Shown here piece after piece: positions 1 to 11,926 of a stretch of 64,000 bases of DNA. Made by a program: the position numbers and the translations under genes. The stretch is taken from the NCBI GenBank assembly GCA_016946835.1, contig JACVTC010000182.1:62001-126000 (forward strand). Reading direction: 5' to 3'. Position 1 is the first letter of the stretch, and each line of letters starts with the position of its first letter. The DNA comes from Neocallimastix lanati (nom. inval.). Lineage: Eukaryota > Neocallimastigomycota > Neocallimastigomycetes > Neocallimastigales > Neocallimastigaceae. A model generated the notes under the pieces. That model saw only the letters and a program-made list of their open reading frames with translations. It was not told where the DNA came from and searched no databases.

Positions 1-1005
1 TGGGCTATTTCCAATAAGCGCTTAAGATTTCCCAGGTTGTGAGGAAAGCTATCAATCATTTTGGCTTCGCCTAAAGAATGCACCAAATCGGCTGTCTTTG
101 GGGGGAGTTGTGTACCTGGTAGTTATACAAGGTAAGGAAAGGAGATTGTTGGGTAGAAGCGTGGATTGAATTGTTATAGCAGAGCTCTGCTAAGAACAAG
201 TAATCCATCCAGCTTTCGTCATCGTAGGTTCCCACAAAGCACCGTAAATAGGTTTCTACGTAGGCATTGTTCCTTTCGACTTGACCTACCGTCTCATGGT
301 GACTAGTGGTAGCATACCTTACTTCAGTTCCGAAGAACTCTAGTAGCTCTTTCCACACTTGACTTTGTAAACTGTACTCCTCGGTCAGTCGTAACCACTT
401 TAGGGATTCCGTGTAACCGGTAAATTTCTCTTAGGAAAACGTTGGCAGTCTCGTTAGCATTGGGCACATGCTTAAATCCTATCAAGGAGTATCATCTTGG
501 TTAATCTGTCACAGCACACTAAGATACAACCTGCTTTTTTCGTTTTCCCAAATGTGTCCCTCGTCTGTTCTTTTCCTACATCTCACTGGCAGATCTGTTA
601 TAAAATCTAACTATACCTCTTGCCAGGGTAAATCCGCAACTGGAACTCTAACCGCAATACCATACTCTTTGTGTCGATCATCATTTATTGGTAGCGCAGG
701 TTTTACATGCTTTCACATAGCCTGATATGTCCTTTCTCATCTTCGGCCAGTAGAAGTTCCTCCATACTAGGTCCGAAGTCTTGCAATTCCCAAATGACCT
801 GCATACTCCGAGTCGTGGTTTAGTTGAATAATTGTCTTCCTGAACGTGGTGGGCACGTTATGCTTGTTCAGGATTTTCCTTTCTTACCAGAAGAGCATCT
901 ACTTCTAGCCAATGCTTCTTGTTGTAGTTGTTTCTGGTTTCTTCAGCTAAGTCTTTGATTATCTCTTGGGCCATTTTGTCTTGTCTATATGTAAAGAGAC
1001 TTAGT
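1..1005 (-). mobile_element. Ty3/gypsy integrase relic (element cut by left edge)
   Basis: Reading from about 1005 down to 1, the minus strand shows the stretch between RNase H and integrase, then an integrase core. Recognisable pieces are TTDRGVQFTKS-like text near 365-410, then GQVERNN and LCYNNSIHASTQQSPF in 71-358, typical of gypsy integrase around the catalytic Glu. The bases are clearly richer in G+C than the rest of the window, which suggests a different origin or a different age from the AT-rich elements further on. It looks broken, with several breaks. The element continues beyond the left edge, so its LTRs cannot be judged. The text resembles the integrase of the minus-strand element at 3102-6743 but is not the same copy. 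Confidence 0.75.
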
Positions 1006-1010
1006 CTGAT

Positions 1011-3101
1011 TGGGATACGTATATAAGGTTACACAGACTAAAGATTAGAATAACTAGGTTAGAAAAATTTTTACTCTGTATTTTATTTGTTATTTGGTTA
1101 GGGTTCTTTTATTATTAAAACAAGATAATTATTTTATGAATCAATAGATTATTTAATTAGAATATAATCCGAATAAATAATTCATATAAATTTTATTTGG
1201 TAACACGTAATTAATGTAAAATAAAGAAACTTTGGTTTTTTAAAATTAAATTAATTTTATTTATTATTTATTGACATAAAAGTTTAATAATAAAAAGTTC
1301 AATATAATTTTTATAAAATAGAAAGTCTTAATTATAATTTCTATAATAAAATTTTCAATTAAAGATAAATTGTCAGAGATAATTTGTCAATAATCTTTTT
1401 CAAAGATTAATTTAAAATAAAAACTAAACTATTTATATTTTTCCTAAACTATGTTTACATGGCTTATAAAATTTTTACACTTTATTTCTATTATTAATTC
1501 CTAATCTAAATAAATTTTTATTTTAATTATTTAATAATAAATTGGATCCCTTATTTATTTTGTTTTAAGTTTTCTTTAATATTATCTAGATAATTAAAAA
1601 ATTAAAATATTAATTATTTTGTAATTAATTTCCTAATCTAATAAGGGTATATTTTATATTTGATATATGTTATTTATATTTTAATAATTAAATTATAATA
1701 AAAATAATTATAAAAAATTCTAGTTAATTTTAATTAACACCCTTAAACTTTAAATGTAAATATCTCGACATCTAGGAGGCTTTGAGACCTCGTATGATGA
1801 CGAAATTATTTTCCTCTTCGCAACCTATCGGTTGCGCCTATTTTTAACCCTCCATCGCGGCGATTTGGGGAGTTATGGACTTTTAAAGTTAAAGCCCATT
1901 TTTTATTAACTTTATTTATTTATTTCATTAATTTAATATATTCGTTTTAAACGAATATTTTATTTTAAAGTTTTAATTTATTATAATTTCTTATTTATTA
2001 TTTTCTAATTGTGAAATTACTAATTTTAATAAAAGTAATTCCAACTTTTATTTTAATTTTATTTTTCTTATTTTTACAACGCCCCGCCTGGAAAAATTGG
2101 ATTCCAGACAATTTAAAGTGGAAGAAAACATGGTAAAATTATTAATTTAAAAATAATTCAAGTTGTGAATAAATTGAGAAATTATAATAAAGTATATTGT
2201 AATATATAATACTGAAAAAAAAAAATTCCATAATAAAAATTTTGATAAAATTTGAAAAATTTTATTTTATTCATATATTAAATTGTATTGTGATATATAT
2301 TGGAAAAAATTTTATATTGAAAAATTTTTTATACTAATTGGCCAAAAAGTAGAGACAAGAATTAATTTAGTGAAAATGGAATTATTAATAATTAATTTAA
2401 ATGAATTGTTTATATATTGTTTATCTATTAATAGTCGAATATTCATTTAATTACTTAATTGATTTATTTGAATTATAATATATTGTCCATTTAATTAAGA
2501 ATTTAATTTAATTTAAAGTTAAAAAAAAAAAAAAATTTTTATTTTTAATTAATTAATTAATAGCTATTAATTTTTATGTATTGATATCGAAATCTTAAGT
2601 CAATTGAGTAAGTAAACGTTGAATAAATTAGTTGGAATTAAAATTTTGTTATAAAAGTCGTATCCTAAGATTCTGAAGATATAAATTTTATTGAGAAAAA
2701 GTGAATTTTAAAATTTAAATTGCAATATAATTTTGATGAGTTTTTAGAACTTTAATAATTAATAAATTTGAAATTATTTTTTATTCTTTTTTTTTTTTTT
2801 CAAAGTTGAATTTTTTCTGAATTGAATTAAAGATATTGACTGAATTAATAATTAAAATTGAATAAAAAGTTATAATATTGAAATATTGGATATAAGGGAT
2901 TAAAATTGAAATAAATTTGTGTGTTGTTTATATATAATTAACTATATAAAATTAAATGTGAAGTTAAAGAAATATTTGATTAATTCATATTGAAATTTTT
3001 TTTTTTTAAATTAAAATAAAATAAAGTAAATTTAATATTTTTGAAAATTGAAATTTCGAAACATTCATATTGAAATTTTTTAAAATTTTGAATATAAATT
3101 A
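1011..3101. other. AT-rich stretch with one GC-richer island and no gene seen
   Basis: About 2.1 kb of very AT-rich DNA with homopolymer runs (for example 2521-2535 and 2785-2800). I see no coding region. One GC-richer island at about 1755-1885 contains a perfect hairpin at 1819-1836 (CGCAACC, 4-nt loop, GGTTGCG). A second, smaller GC-richer patch lies at 2080-2110. The 3' LTR of the minus-strand gypsy element to the right would be expected here, but I could not define its ends. Confidence 0.5.
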
Positions 3102-3109
3102 TTAATTAT

Positions 3110-4760
3110 TTCTATTATTGAACCTTATTGGAGATGGGTAGTAAGGTTCTAGTTGTGAAATATGAAAAATTGGATGGGCTTTCGGAAATGGTGAATTCCG
3201 AATGTCAATTTTGTAGTTGTTATTTTCTAATTTATCCAAGATTTCAAATGGTCCATATTTGCATGGTGATAATTTAGGAAATTCAGGTGTATAAGAAGGA
3301 GGAGCACGAACCCAAGCTAAGTTACCAATCTGTAGTTCTGGAGCTTTCATTCTATATTTGTCCGCATTTCTTTTAAAAACTTCTTTCGTATGAATTAAAA
3401 CATCTCTAATTAATTTAAAATTTTCATCTAGATTTTTAATGAATAAATTATTGGAATCAGATAATTTAAATAAATAAATATCATCCATAGGAGGATGAAA
3501 TCCATAATTAATGAAAAATGGAGTTTCGTTTGTTGATTCATGAATAGAATTATTGTAAGCAAATTCAGCTAAATATAGAATGTTTGACCAGTCATTGTGA
3601 GCAGAAGCATTAGTAAAGAATCTTAAATATTGTTCAATAAATGAATTATTTCTTTCAACTTGTCCAATAGCTTCATGATGATCAGTAGTCGCGATTTTTG
3701 AATCAATTTCTAAATAGTTCATAAGTTCTTTCCATAAAGCACTAGTAAATTGGGAACCTCTATCAGTATAAATATCAGAAGGAAGTCCATGAATTCTAAA
3801 TACTGAACTGAGGAAAGCTTTAGCAGTTTGTTTAGCATTAGGTAAATTTTTAAAAGGAATGAGATGAATCATTTTTGAAAATCGATCAGCAACAACCATA
3901 ATAACTGAATAACCTTTTGATTTTGGGAGTCCACATAAGAAGTCAATTTCGATTGAACGCCATGGTCTATCTGGAGTTTCTAATGGTCTAAGAAAATCAT
4001 ATTTCTTGTGTCTACTAATTTTATTTCTAGCACAGTCTTCACAAGATTTAACATAACTTACAACATCTTCGTGAAGCTTTGGCCACCAATAATTTCTTAA
4101 AATAAGTTCTTCTGTTCTTCTTATACCTAAGTGTCCACATGTAGGCTTATTATGATATCTTTTTAAGATTTCTAAACGAAGTTTTTCAGGAATATAAATA
4201 AGATGGTTATATAAAATAATATCATTTTCAATTTTAAATTTATTTATATTTTTATAAGGTGGATTTCCATTATTATTCGTATCAGAAGTAATATATTCAA
4301 TTATTTTTTTTGCAAATTCATCATTTTTGGTATGCTCAATAATTTTACTAATGAAATCTCTCATAATACCAATAAAGCAAGGAATATTTTTAACATCTAA
4401 AATATTTTCTGGAATAATTTCTTCATTTGTTTCCATATAATCTGGCCTTCTTGATAAACTATCTGGTTTACCGTTTTTTCTACCTTGACGATAAATTAAT
4501 TGAATATTATACTCTTGGAATAAGAGATGCCAACGATGTTGTCTTTGATTACCAATCTTACCACCTAATGTATATAATAAATTTCTATGATCCGTATAAA
4601 CTGTTACTTTATGTTTTGCACCTAATAAAAGGTGTCTCCAAGAAAGAAATGCCCTTCTAATTGCTAATAATTCTTTGTTAGTGATTGAATAATTTAATTC
4701 GGCGTCATGTAAACTTCTAGAATAATATGCAACAGGATGTAAAACATTATTTTCATCTTT
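3110..4760 (-). pseudogene. Gypsy RNase H and integrase part
   Basis: This is the longest open stretch of the minus-strand gypsy element. RNase H is read from YYSRSLHDAELNYSITNKELLA through GRKNGKPDSLSRRPDY. The integrase zinc region shows H-x-H (YHNKPTCGHLG) and C-x2-C (CEDCARNK). The catalytic core carries DFLCGLP, DRGSQFTS and HHEAIGQVERNN. The C-terminal GPF/HISQLEPY segment is typical of gypsy integrase before the LTR. In a live element these parts would degrade the RNA strand and insert the cDNA. The element as a whole is a fossil. Confidence 0.8.
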
Positions 4761-5439
4761 TTGTGATAGAATTGATCCAATAATTTTCATCAAAAACTTC
4801 AATATAATCGAGATAACAAGGAGGAATAGAAATTTTATTATTACTATCGTTAACAATATTATTATTATCTAAATTCTGAATAATCAGACAGTTACACAAA
4901 TTGTCTAAAACACAATTTTGATACGAAAAAAAATAGTTTGTTGGTTCGGCGACCAATTTACCTTCTTTATTTAAAATTTCATTTTTACATGATTTAATAA
5001 AATTACATTCTTTATTTAAAATTTCATTTTTACATGATTTAATAAAATTACATGATTTTTTGATTTTATCTATTGTACTAAGTTCTTTAAAATTACAAAA
5101 ATTAATTTTTTCTTTACTACAATCATTATCTTTAACACTAATATTAATACTATCACTATCACTATCACTATCACTATCGTTAATAGTTCTAACTTTTCTT
5201 CCAAGGACGTATTCAGCTTCGCTTTCTGATTCGGAATCCCAGAGGGGTTTACACTTATATGGAGTACTTGGTTCATAGGAATTTTCTTCTACAGGTTCGA
5301 TATCGATCTTACACTTCTTTGAACCTTTCTTGCTTCTATTTTTGTTTCTTCTTTTTCTTTTACCATTATTACAGTTCCTAGCGCAATAACCAGAAGGAAA
5401 GGATATTTTTCTTGAATCATGATAATTCATTGGACAATG

Positions 5440-6740
5440 CTTTTCAATCCAAGGAATACCTAGAATGATATCTATATCAGGAATATAAAGTGCATAGAGT
5501 TGAATAACTTCAAAATGGTTCTTGAATCGTAAGATACACTTTTCAGTTTGTTCGTAGATAGTAGAGATACCATATCCTAGTCCAGTAACATTGAAAGATC
5601 TTTTGACTTCATTCAATTTAATTTTGTTTTTATTAACGAACGAAGGATGAATAAAATTCAAATCCGAGCCAGAGTCGATAAGAACCCTAACTGGAACTTC
5701 TTCAATATCATTTGTTTTTATATAGAAAGTAATTATATTGTTCTTTCTTTTATTCATAGCATTTTCTTCATCAGTAATAGCTCTAATTTTTTGAGCATCA
5801 TCGGATTCCTTGATCATTCTAATTCTTCTTAATTTTGCCGATGGAAGATTTTCATCTGTTTCTCTAATTTTATTCTTGTGTTTAACTCCAGAAGGTCTTT
5901 TTCTGTTAGGACAATTAAATTGCAAGTGGTTGTTTACATAAAAAACAAAGACCTTTTTTCTTTTCTTCAGAAAAGTCTCTTTTATTTTCAACATATAAAT
6001 TTTGATTATAGTTCTGGTTGTATCTTCTATATCTATCATTTTTGATCCTAAATAAATCAACATTCATAGGACAATCACGACGACTACTATTTCTCTGGTT
6101 GTAGTTACTGTTTTGTTGCGAATTTCTAACTCGTTGTTGATTATAATAGAATTCAACAAGATTAGTTCGCTTTGACAAATTCAATTTGAATTACATCAGT
6201 ATACAACTTGTTAAGGGAATCTGGATTTGGGTTAAAAACGGCTAATTGTTCCCTCATTTTGAAATGTAATCCTTTAAGAAACATATAAATTTTGGCTGAT
6301 TCGTTGAAGTCCGAATTTTGGCAAGTTGTTTTGAACTGGTTAATATATTCTAACACTTGCCCATATTTTTTCTGACGAATGGTATCTAATTTACCATTAG
6401 CCACAATTGTCTCCACTTCTGGATCCCCATAATTAATTTTAAGTTCCCTCTTAAAATTATTTAAATTATCGATCAAGGGATCTTCATTATCCCATAGATT
6501 TGAGGCTCAATTTAAAGGATCACCTCTTAAGAAAGAGGTTATAAATCTAACTTTTGATCTATCATCTGGAAAGTCATCTGGGGTATCCTCAAAGTTCATA
6601 TTTACAATTGTGAGGAACCCTTTAAGTTCTTTTCTTTCTCCGTTAAAAATCGGTGGCTTACTGACCTTCCGTTTTTCTTCTCGTCCACGTTCCGCCATAT
6701 CTTCAATGTGGAGGTTTCTTAGTCTAAAATTAAGTTCTTC
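5440..6740 (-). pseudogene. Gypsy gag and aspartic protease part
   Basis: Gag is recognised by position and by the capsid-like FLTIVNMNFEDTPDDFPDD and WDNEDPLIDN-type text, followed by an Asn/Arg-rich basic stretch and a zinc-knuckle region around 5900-6000. The protease is clear: VRVLIDSGSDLNFIHPSF contains the active-site DSG, and IILGIPW is the usual flap-side motif. A run of Ser-Asp repeats (about 5150-5185, low-complexity ATCACT repeats on the plus strand) lies in the spacer after the protease. Fossil of the same element as 3110-4760. Confidence 0.65.
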
Positions 6741-6756
6741 CACTTTGAAAAAAAAT

Positions 6757-6758
<2 letters not shown>

Positions 6759-6804
<46 letters not shown>
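6759..6804. repeat. Long poly-T tract
   Basis: Uninterrupted run of T of about 45 nt at the 5' end of the minus-strand gypsy gag, so poly-A in the element sense. Length may be unreliable in an assembly. Confidence 0.85.
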
Positions 6805-6808
<4 letters not shown>

Positions 6809-7069
6809 AAAAAAATTCTTATATACGATTATTATTTTTATTTAAATTTACTATTATAATATTATGTAAAGTCGACTTGGCTCTAACCGCTTGAAATAGT
6901 GCCCGTCGAGTAAACAAAATTATTATAATAATAATAAGTTTAAATAAAAATAATCTTAAATATTCCAATATAATTAGTAATCACGGCGGCGACTTAATGG
7001 GTGCAATTATAATTAGTACTTCTTCAAATAGTACTTCTTCTATTATTACTTCTTGTTTCTTCTCTTAGT

Positions 7070-7275
7070 AACTCTTCAAGTGGTAGTTTTCTAATAGGTA
7101 GTTCTCTAATTGGTAATTCTCTAACTGGTAGTTCTCTAACTGGTAATTTTCTAATTGGTAGTTTTCTAACTGGTAGTTCTCTAATTGGTAGTTCTTTAAT
7201 TGGTAGTTCTCTAACTGGTAGTTCTTTAACTGGTAGTTCTCTAATTGGTATTTCTCTAACTGGTAGTCCTAATAT
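7070..7275 (-). repeat. 15-bp minisatellite encoding LPxRE pentapeptides
   Basis: About 13 tandem copies of a 15-bp unit (plus strand TGGTAGTTCTCTAAC with variants). On the minus strand (7024-7296) one frame stays open through the array and gives ELPVRELPIRELPVRKLPIR-type repeats. The unit variants change V to I and E to K while keeping frame and the LP dipeptide. It lies in the 5' leader side of the minus-strand gypsy element. I do not recognise a protein family. An unselected minisatellite with a 15-bp unit would also stay open, so a real protein is uncertain. Confidence 0.7.
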
Positions 7276-7299
7276 CGTGATCGTAACGTGCTCCACTTT

Positions 7300-8229
7300 T
7301 TATAACAAGGTAGTTGTTATTGTAAAATGTTCCTTATGGAGCAGATTACAATTACGAAAAAAAACAAAAACACACCAAAAACAACACTATCAATAATAAT
7401 ACTCTAATGAAATTTATTTTATTAAAAAATTCTTTTATTAATCACTTTATTATAAAAATTCTTTTTATTAGTTATTAACTGCAAAATAGTTAATAACAAC
7501 TACATTTTTTTTAATAGAATAATTTTACATGTATTTATATTTTTTTTAATTATATTATAATATACTATTTCTATTTATTTAAACATATATTCAATATAAA
7601 ATAAACAAAAAACTAATCTAAAATTAAATAAAGTTATAAAAAACTAAAACTAATTCAATAAGCTTTTTATTCAATTTGTTTTGACTCAAATTGAATAAAT
7701 TCTTATTTATTATTTATTTATTATTCTTTTATTATTAATACTATTAATTATTTATTACTATTTAATTTTTATGATTATTAAACTAAACTAAAATTAAACT
7801 AAACTAAAATTTAAATTATTTAAAAATTAATCTTATAATTTTAAATTATATATTATAAAAATATAAATTTATTATTAATTTTCATAAATCAATTAATTTC
7901 ATAAATTAATATATTTTACATAATTTAATGCATTAGCATTATTTTGTAAACGTGAATTACATTAAAAAATTAATGTACAAAATAAATTAATTAATGTACT
8001 AAAGATATTGATCATATCTTTACAATAATATATAAAAAAAAATTTTTTAGATCCTATTAGATTTAATTTATAGATAATATAGAACAAATAAAAAAAAAAA
8101 AAAATTTCAATAGAATTAATATATATACAATATAAAATAATATATTTAATAATAATAATAGGGAGTAAATAATAAATAATAATTAATAAATAATAAATAA
8201 TAATTCCAATATATCAAATAAATAATATA

Positions 8230-8264
<35 letters not shown>

Positions 8265-8345
8265 AATTTATATATTTTATATCTACTTTAATTGTTTTTA
8301 CTTTCATATAATATAACTATAATATTTTAGACAATTTCAAAAAAT
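7300..8345. other. AT-rich spacer before the plus-strand gypsy gag
   Basis: No gene seen. It contains an AAAT-type microsatellite at about 8230-8274 and many A/T runs. The 5' LTR of the element that follows would be expected here, but I could not match one to its 3' LTR. Confidence 0.45.
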
Positions 8346-9653
8346 ATGGAATCCAATAAAGAAAAAACGCATCCCAATGAAGTTGACTCGGCAAGGCTTA
8401 TAAACGCTCTCACAGAATATATTCCAGCCTTCTTCTCCCCGGAAGGTGTTTTATCAAACAATAAAACTTCAAATGCTAAACTTGACTTGTGCGAAGTATT
8501 AGAACAATGCGAGATATTCTTTATCGAACATCCTAGTTCCTTCCCATGCGATGAGATTAAAGAAAATTTTGTAATTAGTAAACTTAGTGGACCACCAAAG
8601 AAATGGTCACATTCTCTGAAGGCTGACGGTACACTTAGAACTCTAACTTATGAAGACTTTAAACAAATGTTAGTGGACAACTTTGGAGATACAAGAGAAC
8701 AGAAATACGTTCTCATTGAAAAATTAATTAATCTTAAACAAGTTCATTTGGGTAAAGCGGCATTTTTCACTATTGAATTTAGAAGACTGGCAAATCGTAT
8801 TGGGTGGCCAGATGACGTGAACATTGACCTGATAAGAAGAGGCTTAGTAGAAGAGGTGCATAAAAAATTTGACAAGTTGGAGAAACCTAAAAATTTATTT
8901 GAGGCTACCAATATCATTATTGGAATCGACAAAAAGTGTTTCATAGAACAAGAATTGAAAATTAAAGAACAAAAGAAAAATACTATTTCGAAAACGTTTA
9001 GAAGGAAGCAGTATGAACTTAACAAGTCTTCATTAAAAAATAATCATAAGAATAAATTTAAAAAACATCACGGCAATTTCAAAGAAGAATTATTGTCAGC
9101 AAACTATACTCCATGTTCAAATAACTCTATGACGACCACTTTCCTCATAATTGTAAACGGGAAAAAGATTAAACTTAATGCTTTAATTGACTCAGGATCT
9201 GCAAGGAGTTATCTTTGTAATGATTTCGTTAAGGCTCATAGAATTCCAAAAGTAAAACTCCCTACACCTATGAGTATACAACTTCCCAACCAAAAAGGAA
9301 TTATAATTAAACAAACAACTAAAAAACTAGAATTAATATTCATGGATCATAAGGAACTCTACGAATTTTTTATTGCTAATCTACAGTTAAATGGAATAGC
9401 CTTAATATTAGGAAGAGATTGGCTAAATCTTCACCAACCATACATCAATTTCAGAACGAATAAAATATATTTCCTCGAGGATCATTGTCTTTCTCACTAT
9501 CCATCCTCAAAAGGAAATAAATTTATTTTCCATAACAAAAACACAACCGCAACAATTATTTCCGATACAGTAGTAAATGATCAAATTATTCCTAGTTCCC
9601 TATCCGAGGACGAACTTTATGATTTCGATGTTTGTGCTGCAATTCCCGATTGA
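8346..9653 (+). pseudogene. Gypsy gag plus aspartic protease part of E0
   Basis: The region starts at an ATG (MESNKEKTHPNEVDS) preceded by AT-rich leader. Residues about 60-200 resemble retrotransposon gag capsid (CEIFFIEHPSSFP, LVDNFGDTREQ, IEFRRLANRIGW). A Lys-rich stretch follows at about 200-245. Residues about 265-380 are a gypsy aspartic protease with LNALIDSGSARSYLCNDFV and ALILGRDWLNLHQP. Pol parts follow immediately downstream. In life this would give the particle shell and the maturation protease. Part of a fossil element. Confidence 0.8.
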
Positions 9654-9699
9654 CCTGAAAATGTTAAACAACAAATAATTAATGAATACTATCCAGACC

Positions 9700-10620
9700 T
9701 GTTAATAGTTTTCGAAAAGAAGGAAGCGGATAAGCTTCCACCTCATCGTGAGTATAACATATCCATTGACTTGGTTTCAAGAGGCCAGTTATACTACGGT
9801 CCTATATATTCCCTAACAGTCGTAGAAATGCAAGCATTAAGGAAATATTTAAAAGAAAACTTAGCTAAGGGCTTCATAAGAAAATCAAAGTCACCTGCTG
9901 AAGCCCCAATTTTATTTGTCATAAAACATGATGGAACCTTGAGGCTCTGCGTAGATTATAGGAGGTTGAATTCCATTACCATCCGAAACAGTTATCCTAT
10001 TCCAAGACTTTCAGACCTTATGGAATCGTTCAAGGGAGCAAAAATTTTTACCCGTTTAGACCTACGCTCAGCGTACAACTTGGTTCGTGTTAAGGAAGGA
10101 CACGAATACCTTACTGCTTTTAGGACTCCAATTGCCATTTTGAATATTTGGTCATGCCTTTTGGACTCCGTAACGCCCCTTCTGTTTTCCAAAGATTTAT
10201 CCAGGACGTTTTGGCAGATTGCATAGGTTTCTACGTTCAAGTATACTTAGACGATATAATTATTTATTCCTCCTCTACCGATGTACACGTGAAACATGTA
10301 CATCGGTAGTCAACTTCACCCAATCACATTCTACTCCAGATCACTCACTACTACAGAAGCAAACTACACAATTTATTATAAAGAGCTTCTAGCAATTATC
10401 GTAGCTTTCGATGTCTGGAGGCACCATTTAGAAGGTGCTAAATTCCCTGTACAAGTCAAAACTGATCATAAAAACCTCCTTTACTTCAAGAAACCTCAAA
10501 ACCTTAACCAACGCCAAATCAGATGGAGCTTATTTTTATCGAAGTTTACTTTCAGAATTTCATACAGAGCTGGTAATAAAAGTGGTAAACCCAACTCACT
10601 GTCAAGAAGACCAGATTACA
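9700..10620 (+). pseudogene. Gypsy reverse transcriptase and RNase H part of E0
   Basis: The entry segment LPPHREYNISIDL is the usual lead-in to gypsy RT. RT motifs include LRLCVDYRRLNSITIRNSYP, IFTRLDLRSAYNLVRV and, near 10240, the active-site box YLDDIIIYS. RNase H follows with HPITFYSRSLTTTEANYTIYYKELLAI and KTDHKNLLYF up to KPNSLSRRPDY. Related to, but diverged from, the matching parts of the minus-strand element. Fossil. Confidence 0.8.
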
Positions 10621-10849
10621 TACCAAAAGGAAGAAATAATACTACAGTTAACCCTATTCTTAATGAAGAAATCTTCTACTGTACTACAAATGATAACTTA
10701 AACTCCTTAATTAAGGCTCAAAATGAGGATAGCTATTGTAAAGGAATACTTCAGAAAATCTCAGATAATAATGGATCAGTTAAAAGTTCTCTTTTCAGCG
10801 TCATTAAAGGTGTTCTCCATTTTCAAAAAGAATAATCGTTCCATCCACC

Positions 10850-11917
10850 CTCAGAGGTAAGGTACTCAAATCATTCCATGATACCCCAACAAATGGTCAC
10901 CAAGGTGTAGATAAAACACTAGAAAAACTTAAGCGGTTTTATTGGTGGCTTAATATGATCAAGGACGTTCAAAACTACGTCAGCTCTTGTACAATCTGTG
11001 GAAGAAACAAAATACGCCGCCATAAGCCTTATGGTAAGACTCATCCACTTCCAGTTCCCAATAAGCCGTGGGAAATTATCGGCGTTGATTTTATAGTTTC
11101 TCTCCCAAGTTCACAAAATTGTACGTGCATCATGGTTGTTGCCGATCATCTTACCAAGATGATTCACTTAGTGCCTTGCTCTGATGTGCCAACTGCCGAT
11201 CTAACCGCCAAAATGCTTCTATTTAATATTTTTAGATATCACGGCTTTCCAAGAATAATTATTTCAGATCATGGCTCCCAGTTTTCATCCGAGTTCTGGA
11301 CTTCACTCTGCTCAGCCTTGAATGCAAAACTTAGACTCGCTACTGCCCACCATCAACAATCCAATGGTCAAGTGGAACGGGCTAATTCTGTAATTGAACA
11401 ATATCTTCGTTGTTATTGTTCTACTGCTCAGAGCGAATGTAACTTTTACCTTCCCTTATGTGAGATGGCATATAATAATTCTCTACATAAATCAATTGGA
11501 ATGTCCCCTTTTCGCACAAACTATGGATTTAACCCGGTTTGTAATATTGACGCTCCTCCTTTTTTGCTTAAAGATAACGCTTCGGTCTTGACTAGGGATT
11601 GGTCCGCTCATTTCGATGCATTTAGAGTTCATCTTACTAAAGCAAAAGAAGACTTCAAAAAATATTCTGATTCTAGAAAAGCTTTCGGCCCTTCCTTCAA
11701 AGTTGGTGACCTTGTTTGGCTAAAGCGTTATTATTTTACCAATGAACCCGCTAAAAAACTATCAAATCAATATTTAGGTCCGTTCAAGATCATTGAAGTG
11801 CGGGAAAGAATGAACTACCGGTTAGAACTACCAGAAAATCTTCACTTACACCCTGTATTTCATATCTCACAACTGGAGCCATACACCAAAAGGAAGCCTG
11901 AACTAAATGATCATTAG
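10850..11917 (+). pseudogene. Gypsy integrase part of E0
   Basis: Integrase with zinc-binding residues (CTICGRNKIRRH), a DDE core (GVDFIVSLP, SDHGSQFSSEFW, QSNGQVERANSV) and a C-terminal GPFKIIEVRERMNYRLEL...HPVFHISQLEPYTKRK tail. No chromodomain is visible after the tail. A short gap and a purine-rich tract lead to the F1 LTR at 11927. Fossil. Confidence 0.85.
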
Positions 11918-11926
11918 AAGCGGCAA

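Larger units (their letters stand above)
3102..6743 (-). mobile_element. Broken Ty3/gypsy LTR retroelement, minus strand
   Basis: Parts in element order (high to low coordinates): a gag-like region about 6160-6740; a zinc-knuckle region near 5910-6000; an aspartic protease near 5440-5700 with DSGSDLNFIHPSF and ILGIPWIEKHCP; RNase H about 4420-4760 with HPVAYYSRSLH and TDHRNLLYT; and integrase about 3110-4200. The integrase has its zinc-binding region, the DRGSQFT and GQVERNN core signatures, and a GPFEILDK...HPIFHISQLEPYY tail. These are standard gypsy parts. It looks broken, with several breaks. I could not define its LTRs. A long T tract at 6759-6804 lies just upstream of gag. It is oriented away from the plus-strand gypsy element at 8346. 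Confidence 0.85.

Noticed and set aside
468-725. Plus-strand open frame at the left edge
   Set aside because: Antisense to the gypsy integrase relic, which explains the open frame.
5060-5278. Open frames through a Ser/Asp or Leu-rich stretch
   Set aside because: Shadows of the ATCACT simple repeat in the spacer of the minus-strand gypsy element.
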